Source: Astragalus membranaceus
Lineage: Eukaryota > Streptophyta > Magnoliopsida > Fabales > Fabaceae
Assembly: GCA_039519185.1 (NCBI GenBank)
Contig: CM076847.1
Location: forward strand, 81,629,100-81,693,099
DNA length: 64,000 bases
Reading direction: 5' to 3'
Part shown: one piece after another, positions 10,558-20,793 of the stretch
How the letters are laid out: each line of letters opens with the position of its first letter
Position numbering within the stretch: the first letter of the stretch is position 1
The notes under the pieces: generated by a model
Database searches by the model: none
Told to the model about the DNA's origin: nothing
The model's input: the letters and a program-made list of their open reading frames with translations, nothing else
Translations under genes and position numbers: made by a program

Positions 10558-11609
10558 GGCTTAATTACAGTTTTGGTCCCCCTATTATGACCAACTCATG
10601 ATTTTAGTCGCCAAACTTTTTTCTCACGAATTTAGTCCCCCTATTTTCCCAATTTCTAAAATCAAGGTCCCCTCTAGTATAGTCAAACTTGTTGCTGAGT
10701 TGTCAGTCAATAAACCTATGTGGAAGGACATGCTGGCATGCCAACTTAGAAATTAAATTAAAAATTCTTGCTTTAATTATAACAATTGTTTTTAATCTAT
10801 TTATTAAAATTCAAAATTTAAAAAAACATGCCTTAGCAAAAATGACGTAAAACCCATCACCATCATCCCCCATCGTCTTCTCTTTTGTGCTGAAAACCTA
10901 ATTTCTGATTTGGGTATTTTTTTTTGATAAGCTTCTCATCTGGGTATTGCAGATGTTACCTTACCACCAACCACCACCGCAGAAGCGCCTCCTTTCTTCA
11001 TCTTCAGAGCTCGCGCCTTCTATCTTCTTTCTCAGTTTTCACTAACGCCTACCGCCAAACCCCAAAGCAGTCAGCCATGGCCGCTACATACACCGTCTCT
11101 GCTCGTAACGCGTTCACGTTTCTCCCTCTCATTCTGCTCCATTCGCCATTAACGTTTCTTCCTCTCGTCCCCGTTTTGCTCCATTTGCCATTAACACTCT
11201 TCATCTCGTTCTGCTCCATTCGCCATTAACGCAAAAGCCAACTATAGTTGAAGACCCAATTTGTTTTACTTCTTCTTGATGTGGTCTCTTCTGGTCGTGT
11301 TCTTCTTGCCAAGTATTATGAAGAAGATGTATCATGGGTTTCAATTTTATCCTTCAAGAAGAATTCTGGGATTCAATGCTAAGATTCAATTTAGATTGTG
11401 CGATGGGTTTTGCGTCAGTTTTTTCATTTTAGATTTTCAAACATTTTAAGATTCAATTTTAGCCGGCAAGATGTATTCATAGTGTTTCAATGCATTTTTT
11501 CAGCTCAGACGAAGACGATGGGGTTGAGGGTGATGGGTTTTGAGTCTGTTATTTTAATTTTGAATTTTATTTAATAGACTAAAAACAATTGTTATAATTA
11601 AAATAAGCC
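10558..11609. mobile_element. Small MULE nested in the OTU-MULE, perfect 9-bp TSD, gene-like interior
   Basis: The ends read GGCTTAAT and ATAAGCC, flanked by TAAATTTAA at 10549-10557 and 11610-11618. The left terminal repeat has 'TTTTGGTCCCCC' phrases. The right one is shortened, but both share TTTAATTATAACAATTGTTT. The interior, 10860-11230, is richer in GC and pyrimidines than its surroundings and has an ATG at 11077 starting MAATYTVSARNAFTF. It may be a captured host gene fragment, but I do not recognise it. Confidence 0.8.
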
Positions 11610-11617
11610 TAAATTTA

Positions 11618-11760
11618 ACAAAGCGGATGTACCCCCACAACAGGTAGATCCGCTTTGTCTCTTTATCAAGTCAGATTTACCTGTTGTGGGGGTACATCCG
11701 CTTTGTTAAATTCAAAAGCGGATTTACCCTTCTATTAGTGTAAATCCGACTTGTAAAAAA
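11618..11760. repeat. Subterminal inverted repeats of the OTU-MULE (continuation)
   Basis: CAAAGCGGATGTACCCCCAC and, about 55 bp later, its inverse GTGGGGGTACATCCGCTTTG form a hairpin-capable pair. A further AAAAGCGGATTTACCCTTCT follows. Confidence 0.75.
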
Positions 11761-11815
11761 AATTTAAAACATTTAATTTGTTTTTTTTTACACATTTAAT
11801 TTGTTGGATATATAT

Positions 11816-11816
<1 letters not shown>

Positions 11817-11879
<63 letters not shown>

Positions 11880-11880
11880 G
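11817..11880. repeat. (CA)n(TA)n microsatellite
   Basis: About 46 bp of CA dinucleotides are followed by about 14 bp of TA, inside the OTU-MULE downstream of the protease frame. A His-Thr repeat reading across it is an artefact. Confidence 0.95.
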
Positions 11881-12014
11881 GATAAATAATTACAAAAATG
11901 TGGGTACAATAATAAATACAAGAAATGTCAATTTAAATCGTCGGAATCATGGGCTAAGTTTACAATGGTGGGCGCATCAGTGGGAGGGAGACGGTGCATC
12001 TTCAAAGCGGTAGA

Positions 12015-12542
12015 CTACCAAAGGGCAAAACGGCCAGTATAAGGATCCAACCATGAAGTAGATTCCTCTGATCGATTATGAGACCACATCAAAGCAACTG
12101 GAGGCAACAGATAGACAGGCGAGATCGAAATATGCATCCAATGGATAATATCCCCGACGTTCAGAATAGATATGATTTTATACTTAGACGCAGAATAACT
12201 ACCTCTCAAAGGAAGATAAGTAAAATTCATATCCAAAAACAATTGAACTAGGGCCACATTATACTTAGTAGCTATAAAGTACCCCATCTCAGGCAAACTC
12301 AACCACTTATCCTCCTTCTGAAAACCGGGGTATTCAATGGATAACGCTTTTCTAAGCACTACAAGTATGTCCTTTCCAAACATGTAAGTATATAGTTGCT
12401 CCCTCTTCTTTGTTTCTTTGATTAAATCTTGCCTAATTATAGGCCAACTATCCTCACCAAGATCGAGACCAACCGCTACTGCTCGGAACCCACAATTACC
12501 ATCCCTTTCAACATCAATAATTTTTTCTACATAAGAGTGCAC
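12015..12542 (-). pseudogene. OTU-like cysteine protease domain of the MULE
   Basis: The frame reads VERDGNCGFRAVAVGLDLGE, in which DGNC-x-x-R is the OTU catalytic Asp/Cys box. DDS-like helical sequence follows, then SLPEMGYFIATKYNVALVQL and DIIHWMHISISP, where the His is the likely catalytic histidine. OTU enzymes remove ubiquitin or ubiquitin-like modifiers. In this class of MULE the domain is the C-terminal module of the transposase-bearing protein, and some relatives carry ULP1 proteases in the same place. The frame is open for 175 residues but is separated from the transposase part by stops, and it has no natural start beyond an internal Met. The catalytic residues look intact, while the protein as a whole is broken. 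Confidence 0.8.
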
Positions 12543-12597
12543 GTGATGAGGAACCGACGGTAAATTGAATTTAGTCTCACCCTGATGTGTTAATTTT

Positions 12598-14555
12598 TTA
12601 GAAACACTCTGAGATAGCTTTGAAGACCGCTGTGATGATTATACAAGAAGACCGCTGTGATGAATTTTTACAAGAAGTCCCAGATTCTTGAGTCAGCTTC
12701 ATCTTCTCATCCACATGCTCCCACCGAGAAGGATCACGCTTGACATCATATAATTTCTGCTTTTTCTTCTTTGGTGCACCTTTTGTTTTAACTTTAAATG
12801 GTGGTGCAACCATTGAAGAAGTGGTAGGGAATGCAAGCTCATTAAGTTGTTTCTTGAGGACAAATCTCACCTCAGGAGTCATACGATTATATCTCGCCCA
12901 AATCATCTCCATTTGGTAAGAAATATCACAATCAGCAGATTTTTCTTGGGAGAATTTATCATCTATAGAATCCAAACTCAAGTTTTTCCAATGGTCGTCT
13001 ACAACATCCAACGGAATAGGAGTACCGGAGACATGGTACACACCTAGTTCACAAGCACAAGGAAGAAGATGTGTCTTTCTAATAATTCACCCACAACGGT
13101 CTTTGTCATATCCAACCCCAACTGTCGATTTTGAAAACTCTTTAACAATATGATCCAAAGCATTTAAAGACACAACACCGCGAAACTTTTTAGACAAATG
13201 AGTATTGGAAGCCACTTCAATACGGTTTATGCTTCTTTGAAAAGACCCGGTGACTTTATCAAATTGATGAGTAAGCATATCATGCATAGATTTAAAAGAC
13301 TTAGACAAGTCACTTCCAGAAGTCCTCAAATGTCTCTTCAAAGTCCAATGAGCTGACTCGACTCTTAAATAATAACAATAAACACGCATAAAAATACTAA
13401 ATACGTGTCAAAAAAATTTAAACTACGATAAAAATACTAAACACGTGTCAAAGTACTTATTGGTGGTCTGATTCCCGAAGTGTGGGATCTGGTTTGTCCA
13501 TGCTAAGATAAATCTTTCCTTATGCTTTGTCAACCACGTGTCATGCACATACTTAATAAGAGCGGGCAAATCAACGCAGGAGTCATCAAAAATCTTCAAG
13601 TGAACTGAGTACTCTGACTCGTCAAGTGAATCAATAATGTTATGCCAAAGAGCGAGGATGTCTTTTGCCTATCCACGTGCACCAACTCTTTAATCTTCGC
13701 TTTCACATTTTTAGTCACGTGCCAAGAACATAACAAATTTGTAGCCGAAGGAAAGACATCAAGAATACCGGACATAAGACCAAGATCTTTGTCAGTCAAG
13801 AATACCTGAGGCTGAAGCCCGTGCAAGTCAAATAATTCTTTTAGTTGCTGCAATGCCCAAGTAAAATGAGTTCCAAGCTCGTGTGAAATATAGGCAAAAA
13901 CAACCAAGAAAGTTAACTCCGTTGAAGTGACTCCTACAATCTCCAATAGAGGTAGATTGTATTTGTTGATCTTGTAGGTGGTGTCAAGAATAAGAACCTT
14001 TGGAAATAACCGGAATAACTTAATAGAAGTTGGATGCGCCCACATGATGTCACTGACCACATCGGAACCCTCAACTTTTCTGCCCCAACATAAATAATTT
14101 TGCGACCCAATCAATCTCTAAAGCTCCTGAATGTCCGTTCTAGGACCCCTCTTAGAAGACCTATAGGCGTAACGCTGCCTATATATTTGAGGAAGAGAAG
14201 TGACGTTGTCCGGATAATGGTTCTTCAAAGCAGTCAGACAATCTTTCGGCGCAACATTTAGATCAGTGTGCTCATTAACAATAGCTTTCTGCGGCTTAGT
14301 TAAACGACCAAAAGCTGTCGACCCGGCCGGGGTAGTAAGCAACTCATGTGTGTGAAGACCACACCTAACATTCACACGCCAACCCCCATGACGTATTGTA
14401 CAAGTAGCTCTCAATGTAAACGGACAACTTCTTCTCTTAGACCCGAAAACTCTAGAATCATTAGACCACTTCCCTTGCTTCTCGCAACAAAAAATAATCT
14501 TATCTCTAGAACCCCTTTTAACTCCAGCTTTGTCAGATCTTACAATGATAACCAC
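12598..14555 (-). pseudogene. FAR1/MULE-type transposase of the OTU-MULE, fragmented
   Basis: Consecutive minus-strand frames give the parts in order. 14118-14555 has a FAR1-like DNA-binding region (KRRSCPFTLRATCTIRHGGW, CGLHTHEL). 13596-14114 has the DDE core: VLILDTTYKINKYNLPLLEI (first Asp), VFLTDKDLGLM (second Asp) and LLCSWHVTKNVKAKI (the C-x-x-H pair). 13087-13389 has the helical region after the core. 12598-13041 has PLDVVDDHWKNLSL and a basic tail (KGAPKKKKQK) before the OTU frame. A C-x-C-x-LG remnant between frames at about 13050-13080 suggests a SWIM finger. At least three frame breaks are present, including a stop just after 14118, so no active protein is expected. Confidence 0.85.
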
Positions 14556-14827
14556 AACTCCAATACGTCTCCCAACCGCGTTATCCCACTCTTCTACATC
14601 CTCGCGTGTAGAAAATATCTACAAAATAGAAAAAATAGAAAAATGTTACGTACTTAATTAATTAAATATCTAACAAACTTTGATTAAAAAAATTAGTATG
14701 AAAAATATACCATCTCCGTCCAAAATGCCTCTGTAGTGTCTACCACGAAAGGAACAACCGACGACTCTGTATGCGGGTCAATATCTGTTTCAAAATAGAA
14801 CAACAGTTATACAGAAATTAATTTAAA

Positions 14828-15110
14828 AAAAACAAATCGGATTTACGTACCTCAAACGTAAATCCTCTTTGTATTTTTCAAAATCGGATATACCCCCATC
14901 CAGGTAAATCCGATTCATTAAAAGATATAAGCGGATTTACGTTTGGGGTACGTAAATCCGATTGCGCATCGGATTTAGCTATATCCGTCACGACAAAATT
15001 TCGCTTTCTATACTTAAATAAATGGTCAAATCGGATTTATCTGTCAGTTTGATACATCCGATTGACTTATGCGTGTGTATTTAGGTAAATTCGATTACCA
15101 GATAAAGTGG
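14828..15110. repeat. Right subterminal inverted repeats of the OTU-MULE
   Basis: At least seven ATCGGATTTA / TAAATCCGAT words occur in both orientations, for example AAATCGGATTTACGTACCTC and TACGTAAATCCGATTGCGCA. They mirror the left-end repeats at 10440-10557 and 11618-11760. Confidence 0.8.
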
Positions 15111-15327
15111 TCCTCCACCAGAGAATCTTCCAAAAGTCAACTTTTTTTAATTATGTCAGGGATATTTTCGGGATTACGATAATGTGTGGGGGTAGAAGGG
15201 AGTTGAGAGGGGTAAAAAAAAACCCTTAGTTTATTTTGAAACCAACTCAATCATGTTATCCGAACCAACCAAAACTTTGTGGGTTGGGTTGAGTCAAGAT
15301 GCAGCTATGGCCGCCCCTATGCTGCAC

Positions 15328-15805
15328 AACCTGGCGGAGAAGAAATATAGTACTGAGTATTAAAAAAAATACTCCTAATTCCTAAGTTAAGAATAAAAAT
15401 ATCGTCACAGAGATATTAGTTAAATTAAAATATAAAATAATGGTTAATTAATTAAGAATTAACCATTCATGTGGTGTCCTTATCCAACTTGCTGGTTTCC
15501 TCATGTGAATTGCATAACAAGCAAAACAAAAACAAGAAAGCGCAGCATGGCAGCGCAAGGGAGGTGAAAAATTAAAAAAGAGCTCGGTTTTTGATGCGTA
15601 GGTAGATACTAATTTCAATTTGGATGAGTGCGCAGGGCGGGGCACAAGTAGAAAGAAAAAGTTCCTTTTTGAAGAATATAATTGGAAAGCAGTCTCTTTT
15701 TCTTTCTATGTAATGTGTGTTTTTGAATAGTCACAGATCTGTTAGTGTCATATTAAGCAGAAAGAAAGGCAGTTTGGGTGGATGAGTGTTTGGAAGTTGA
15801 TACTT
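15328..15805 (+). promoter_or_regulatory. Upstream region and 5' leader of the G-gamma gene
   Basis: No ORF of note. This is the only non-transposon DNA between the hAT/MULE nest (TSD ends at 15327) and the coding start, so promoter and 5' UTR are confined to about 450 bp unless they reach into the element. No convincing TATA box was seen. A CT-rich tract (CTCTTTTTCTTTCT) lies at about 15692. Confidence 0.4.
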
Positions 15806-17885
15806 ATGGCGTCTGAAACGGCGTCGTCGGCAGATGAAGAAACCGTTGTTGCTTCAGTTGCAGTAGTAGCAGCAGCAGGAGCAGATAAAAGAGGCAAGCA
15901 TCGTATTCTTGCTGAATTGAAACGTCTCGACCAAGATTCCAAATTTCTCCGGGTTAGTTAATTGAACTCTTCTCCCCCCATTTTTAACTATTTTACTGAA
16001 TTGCAAATGCAAGATAACAATTTTACAGACTTGGCAATGTGGTTACTTAATGACAAGAAGGATAATAAATTTGTGAATTTTATTTCCTTCACAATCATGT
16101 GGAGTTACAGCAATTTCTGACTCTGGTTTCTATACAGGGTGTTACATTAGGATGAAGATAGATTATGAATCATGTGTAGTGTAGGTTTAACTAACTGTGA
16201 AACTTTTTGGATTTTGGTGGACATAGGTTAAGGAATCCCATTTTGACCTGCTTTTTAGCTTCTCAACTTACTTACCATCATTAGCCTTAGCTTTAGCAAA
16301 ACATATTTTTGTGATGCTTTACCTTCCACAGTTACCCCCTCCCTCCTCTTCTACTTTGTTCTCAATCAATTCCCAAGTATTGAACATGGTTATAATGAAT
16401 GGAATTCTGAACTGAACTTGGGGCTTCTAAAACATATTAGCCATTCTCATTATTTCTTCCAATCTTTCCATCCATCAATCTTAATTTGTGCATGTGTTTG
16501 AGAGAGAGAGAGAGAGATGTGTGTGCACATACATTTGGATCCTCTTTAATGGCAGCAATCACTTTCCTTTACGAAATTTAGTATAAATAATACACACACG
16601 TGACGTGACACACCTAAAGGGTAGTATGAATTTTATCAAATTAGTTTCACAACATGATCAGTTTCATACATTTTGTTTGCTGTTCCTTATTCCTAAGGTG
16701 TGTAGTTTTCTACTTAGTATGGTGTATTACTGTATTGTAATATGAAACCGCTCTCACGTCTTCACTTAACAGTTTAAGCTTATTGGGATCATGATTGGTT
16801 GATGACATGCTGTGAAGGGCTCTATAGCCAAGTGGTTTACTTTAGAATAGTTAAAAATTGAATGCGATAGTTGGATCATTTATAGCTTGCATCTTCACAG
16901 TAGATATATGTATGGTTCCTTCCAAAATATTTCTGGAAAATTGAAACAATTCTAGAACCATGTGGATTGTTCTTCTGTTCTGAGAAATTGGAGCAGTGAT
17001 CAGAAATTTCAGTGGAAGTAATAAAGGAGATAAAATTCAAAACAGACCAACTTATAATGGAGCTATAACTGGAGAAAACATTGAGTCTCTCTGAAACTAG
17101 CAAATTTCACGTGGTTCAGTCATTTAGTGTCCATAAATCCGTCTTTCTTGATTCTTGTCATGAATGTGAGTATTTAGTACGGATTATATTGCTTTGCTCT
17201 TCTAATTGCTTAAATCAATGTTAGACCAGTTGTGTGTTTTCTTGTTGTGTAAACCAATTTGCTACTAAAGTCAGATATATCTATTACCTTTTTTCCTGCA
17301 TTTGTCATTTGTTAATCATTTTCTTTTCATGAATGTTATCCAGGAAGAATTGGAAGAGCTCGAGAAAACAGAAAATGTGTCTGCTATATGCATGGAGTAA
17401 GTACTAATTGAACAGTTGTTTCTCTTTTCTGTGAGAAGATATAAGAAATTTGCAATATATAGTTCAAAAGAGAATTCTACGTTGTATTAGTTCCAACATC
17501 GACATAGATAATTCTTGTTGGATTCGCCCATTGACCCTTTTGGTCAACTCGGGGGCTCAATCCACCTAGGATAGTTTTCTCTTAGGGTTGCTACTAAGCT
17601 TGTCTTATGATGCGTATTAGTCTTGTGATACAATAATCTATAAGGCTTAAACAATTTTCACTTGCATAGTGCAGCTTGCAACAAAACATGGATAGTAGGC
17701 CTGATCCACTACTCCCAGAGTAATTTCTAGTACCTACATCTTTACTTTCTATTTATTCCTAATTGTAGGTTTCGAAATCATCAGTTTTCTCTGATTACAG
17801 AATACATGGACCTGTAAACCTCTTATGGGATAGATGGTTTGAAGGGCCTCAGGATTTACAAGCATGTGGATGTTGGATACTTTGA
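15806..17885 (+). CDS. Heterotrimeric G-protein gamma subunit (canonical short type), 4 exons
   Basis: Exons are 15806-15952, 17344-17396, 17675-17719 and 17801-17885, all with GT/AG borders and consistent phases, giving 109 residues. An in-frame ATG at 15782 would add 8. The N-terminus is Ala/Val-rich. Residues 29-68 form the GGL coiled-coil region (RGKHRILAELKRLDQDSKFL then REELEELEKTENVSAICM). The family signature follows: DSRPDPLLPE, then LLWDRWFEGPQ and the C-terminus CGCWIL. The last four residues (CWIL) form a CaaX box; a final Leu favours geranylgeranylation, and the Cys two residues earlier is a possible S-acylation site. The protein should pair with G-beta at the plasma membrane. 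It is type A (AGG1/AGG2-like), with no Cys-rich extension. The first intron is about 1.4 kb. It is the only complete, clearly functional host gene here. Confidence 0.93.
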
Positions 17886-20342
17886 TTTGAAGCAGTGTAC
17901 TAATTGCATCGCGAATAGGATGTGCGTGTTACTCCATAAAACCGACGCTAGAACTGAAGAAAATGTTTGATGGCATTTTATACCACACACTAATTCTTTA
18001 ATAGACCCGTGTTGTATCACATTAGATTAGATTCTTCTGCTCTGCATCAAATACTGTTTGTGTGTAATCACATTTATTTACTGCATTCAATTGAAAAGTA
18101 TCATTATTTGCTTATACGAGTGTGTATTTAATTCAATGCCATCTGTTCAGATCCCTTGGTGGTACTGGTAACTTTTATGTGTGTGCATGAGTCAACCTAA
18201 ATATGATGACTTTTGGGAAAGCAAAGAACACTCATTATCCCTCATTTGACGAGTAAATTTGCTATGATAGATATGTAATCATGTGCTTCTGAGCTTTCTT
18301 TAGTGTTCCACAAAAATGTTTTCATATGGTATCCTGTTTCAATGGTTACCATTAATTTCCTTTCATGTTCAAGACAATGGATAGTTGTAGCTGTACTAAT
18401 GCATAATAATTTTGAATAACGACCCCCTCCTCTTGACTGAAACCTGGCTCATTTGATAGAAAAGTGTAAGGGCCAATAGGATAAGAAAATGAAACCGATC
18501 CAATAGGATAGTAAACAACTTCTATGGGCCTAAGTAATTAGAAGCCTTCTGATTGTGGAACGGAGTGGGCCTTTTTAATGTGAGTTTGATAGCTAAGTGG
18601 TATTATATTGGAGGCTTCTAGTTGATAGAGATAGACCTAGTCTATGGTCAAAGATTCTCGTGCCCAGAAATGGTGAGGGTATTGTTTCATCTCCAAATAT
18701 TCATGCTCTGGGCCATTTGGGAACTTAAGAATTAATGTATTTTCCAAATCTAGTTTCACATGGTCCAACTCTAGTAGGAGGTTATAATTTTCAACTCCGA
18801 AGTGTAATAGTAGGGTTTTTCTTAGCATGAGTATTTTATGTTTGCGTGTTGGAATCCCTCCTATACTCCATATCAGGTATATGTACTATTTTTTCCGTTA
18901 AAAAAGTAACAATAGCAGAGATGCATACCTAATGCTTTCAACGAAAGACTAATCATCCCTTGTACTTATAAGCAAATTTTGCGCTAGTGCACACCAAATT
19001 TGTCACTGCGAAAATCGAACCTAGGAGCACTAAGTCGACCTCGTGTCTCATACCAATGGTGCTCATAAGAGACTTATTAATTAGTTTTGTTTTTTACAAT
19101 AACTTATTTAGCCTTTAACTATGGTGCTAAAAAAAGTGTACTAAGAAAGTGTATTAAGAAGTGAGTGTTGGAGAATAAGTTATTAACACTCCTCTTCTCA
19201 TCATGTATCTAAAGTGCACATTGGCGTGCATGTAAGACAAATAGAGAAATGCATAAAGTTGTAGTGGCCGGCAATAGCCCATATAAATCCAAACCTTTTA
19301 CTCGCTTTTCGCTTTTCTACAGGGATTAGTTGGAGTCTTGTTGTTTTAAAATGATGACTATTAATTAAACTTTGATGGTCTTGCCAGCAGCAGCTACTTG
19401 TAGTATATGTTATTGATTCAGGATATCAAAAAATACTACTAATTAGAGTCAAATACTATAATGATATCTTAAGATGTCCTTGCTAATTGCTAATAGAAAC
19501 AAACAAGTGCTTATGTGCCACTTATTGAAGATGCATGTGGTCAATAGTAATACCACTTGTGTTTGTAATTTACTTCTTCTAAAACAAAAACAGAGAGATG
19601 TGACAATTATAAGAAACATGGGATGGGAGTATATAGAAAGACCATTGCATCATCGTTGTCAGCATCTTAGGACTATATATTATTAAAAGTATAAAGAAAT
19701 TGAATTTATATGGGAAGTTTCAATTACTAATGATTATAGTAACCATCACTAGTGTTTGTATGGGTATGACTATGGAGTGTGCATGAAGCATGATTGATAC
19801 CATCCATATTTTGAGGCCTCCAATGAAGTTAGTACCCCAATAATTATACTACAACAGTAAGTGGGCAAAGAGAGGAAGTGAGTGTGTAGCATCACTAGCA
19901 TGCGATGCAGAAGTGACTATTATCGATGACAATTGGTCCGCGTCCCAAGCAAATTACTAGCAGTATAGTGAGTAAAATGGTAGTAGTAATGGAGCGTGGA
20001 GACATCTCCCTTTCCACCCTCCCAGTAACCCTTTTCTAGGCACACATCACAATTTGTGTGCACAAAAAGGACCGTTAATCATCATTTTTTTCCTTTCCCA
20101 CGTCCTATTCACTTTCTCCTCCTACAGCCTTTTATAATTTAATCTATGCTCAGTTAACACTTTTTCTATCTTTGATATGAATGAATATTTTTAATCTTTG
20201 AATAACGTGCAAAACGAATATAACAATTAACAAGTCTCGCCCAGAGTTTGCCTTTCGTTGAAGGAAAACTACATTAAACACAGGCCTGCATGTGTTTTAG
20301 AGACTAGAGATTTTTTTTATATTATTATAACTATCATATAAT
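17886..20342. other. Intergenic region downstream of the G-gamma gene
   Basis: The 3' UTR must lie at the start, but no clear polyadenylation signal was chosen. No coding sequence with family character was found. A tRNA-derived SINE-like block is listed separately. The sequence is AT-rich single-copy-like DNA up to the gypsy element at 20348. Confidence 0.5.
18971..19069 (-). repeat. Possible tRNA-derived SINE fragment
   Basis: On the minus strand the block reads GGTTCGATTTTCGC (box B-like), preceded about 40 bp earlier by a GAGCACCATTGGTATGAGA segment resembling box A. No TSD or A/T tail was identified. Confidence 0.3.
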
Positions 20343-20347
20343 ATAAT

Positions 20348-20725
20348 TGTTCTGGACTGGACCAAGAGGTCCATTTAGCAAAGCCATGGGGTGCGTTTAA
20401 TAATTAGATATGGATCAGCCCAATCGATTTGACCCATATCCACTACATACAAGCCCAACTAAAACCACCACGCTTGGATGGTTTAGATCGATTCTGATAA
20501 TCCGACGGTCTACAGACGAGCATCGATTTCCTATAAATACCGGCTGTCATAGCCATTTATACGGTACACACTCTTCCCTTGCAAATTCACTAGCTTATTC
20601 TCATACTGACTTGAGCGTCGGAGTGGCTTTGCAGGTACACCCCCCGGGGCGCTCACTGACCTCCTGCCAGGGCAGCAAGAGACCTACCAACATCAGCCGA
20701 CCAAAATACTGCTAGGTACAGAACA
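20348..20725 (+). repeat. 5' LTR of the Tat-like element
   Basis: 378 bp, TG...CA ends, matching 26177-26553 over its whole length and 58559-58927 as a related copy. Confidence 0.9.
20531..20539 (+). promoter_or_regulatory. LTR TATA box
   Basis: CTATAAATA lies about 190 bp from the LTR end and is conserved at 26360-26368 and 58730-58738, consistent with the U3 promoter of this family. Confidence 0.65.
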
Positions 20726-20793
20726 TTGGCGACCACAGTGGGAGATATCTATCTTTCACATCATCACTACTCGAACTTTTCTCTTGCTAATCC

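Larger units (their letters stand above)
10343..15225 (-). mobile_element. MULE encoding transposase plus OTU protease, with perfect 9-bp TSD
   Basis: The termini are GGGTCTTTTTTTT and AAAAAAAAACCC, flanked by an identical 9-bp duplication TTAGTTTAT at 10334-10342 and 15226-15234. Subterminal regions at both ends are filled with inverted words of the type GCGGATTTACC / GGTAAATCCGC. The coding part (12015-14555, minus) contains a FAR1/MULE-type transposase and an OTU domain. Without the nested MULE at 10558-11609, the element would be about 3.8 kb. Stops and frameshifts make the coding region inactive as it stands. Confidence 0.85.
9524..15319. mobile_element. hAT-like non-autonomous element, outer layer of a three-level nest
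   Basis: The left end is TAGGGGTGGGTGTGGGTTGG. The right end is GGCCGCCCCTA, whose reverse complement starts TAGGGGCGGCC. TGATGCAC (9516-9523) and TGCTGCAC (15320-15327) form an 8-bp duplication with one mismatch. GGGTTGGG words occur near both ends. The element's own DNA is 9524-10342 plus 15235-15319, with no transposase. The MULE at 10343-15225 lies inside it. Confidence 0.65.

Noticed and set aside
11801..12013. ORF starting with His-Thr repeats
   Set aside because: It arises from the (CA)n microsatellite in the OTU-MULE.
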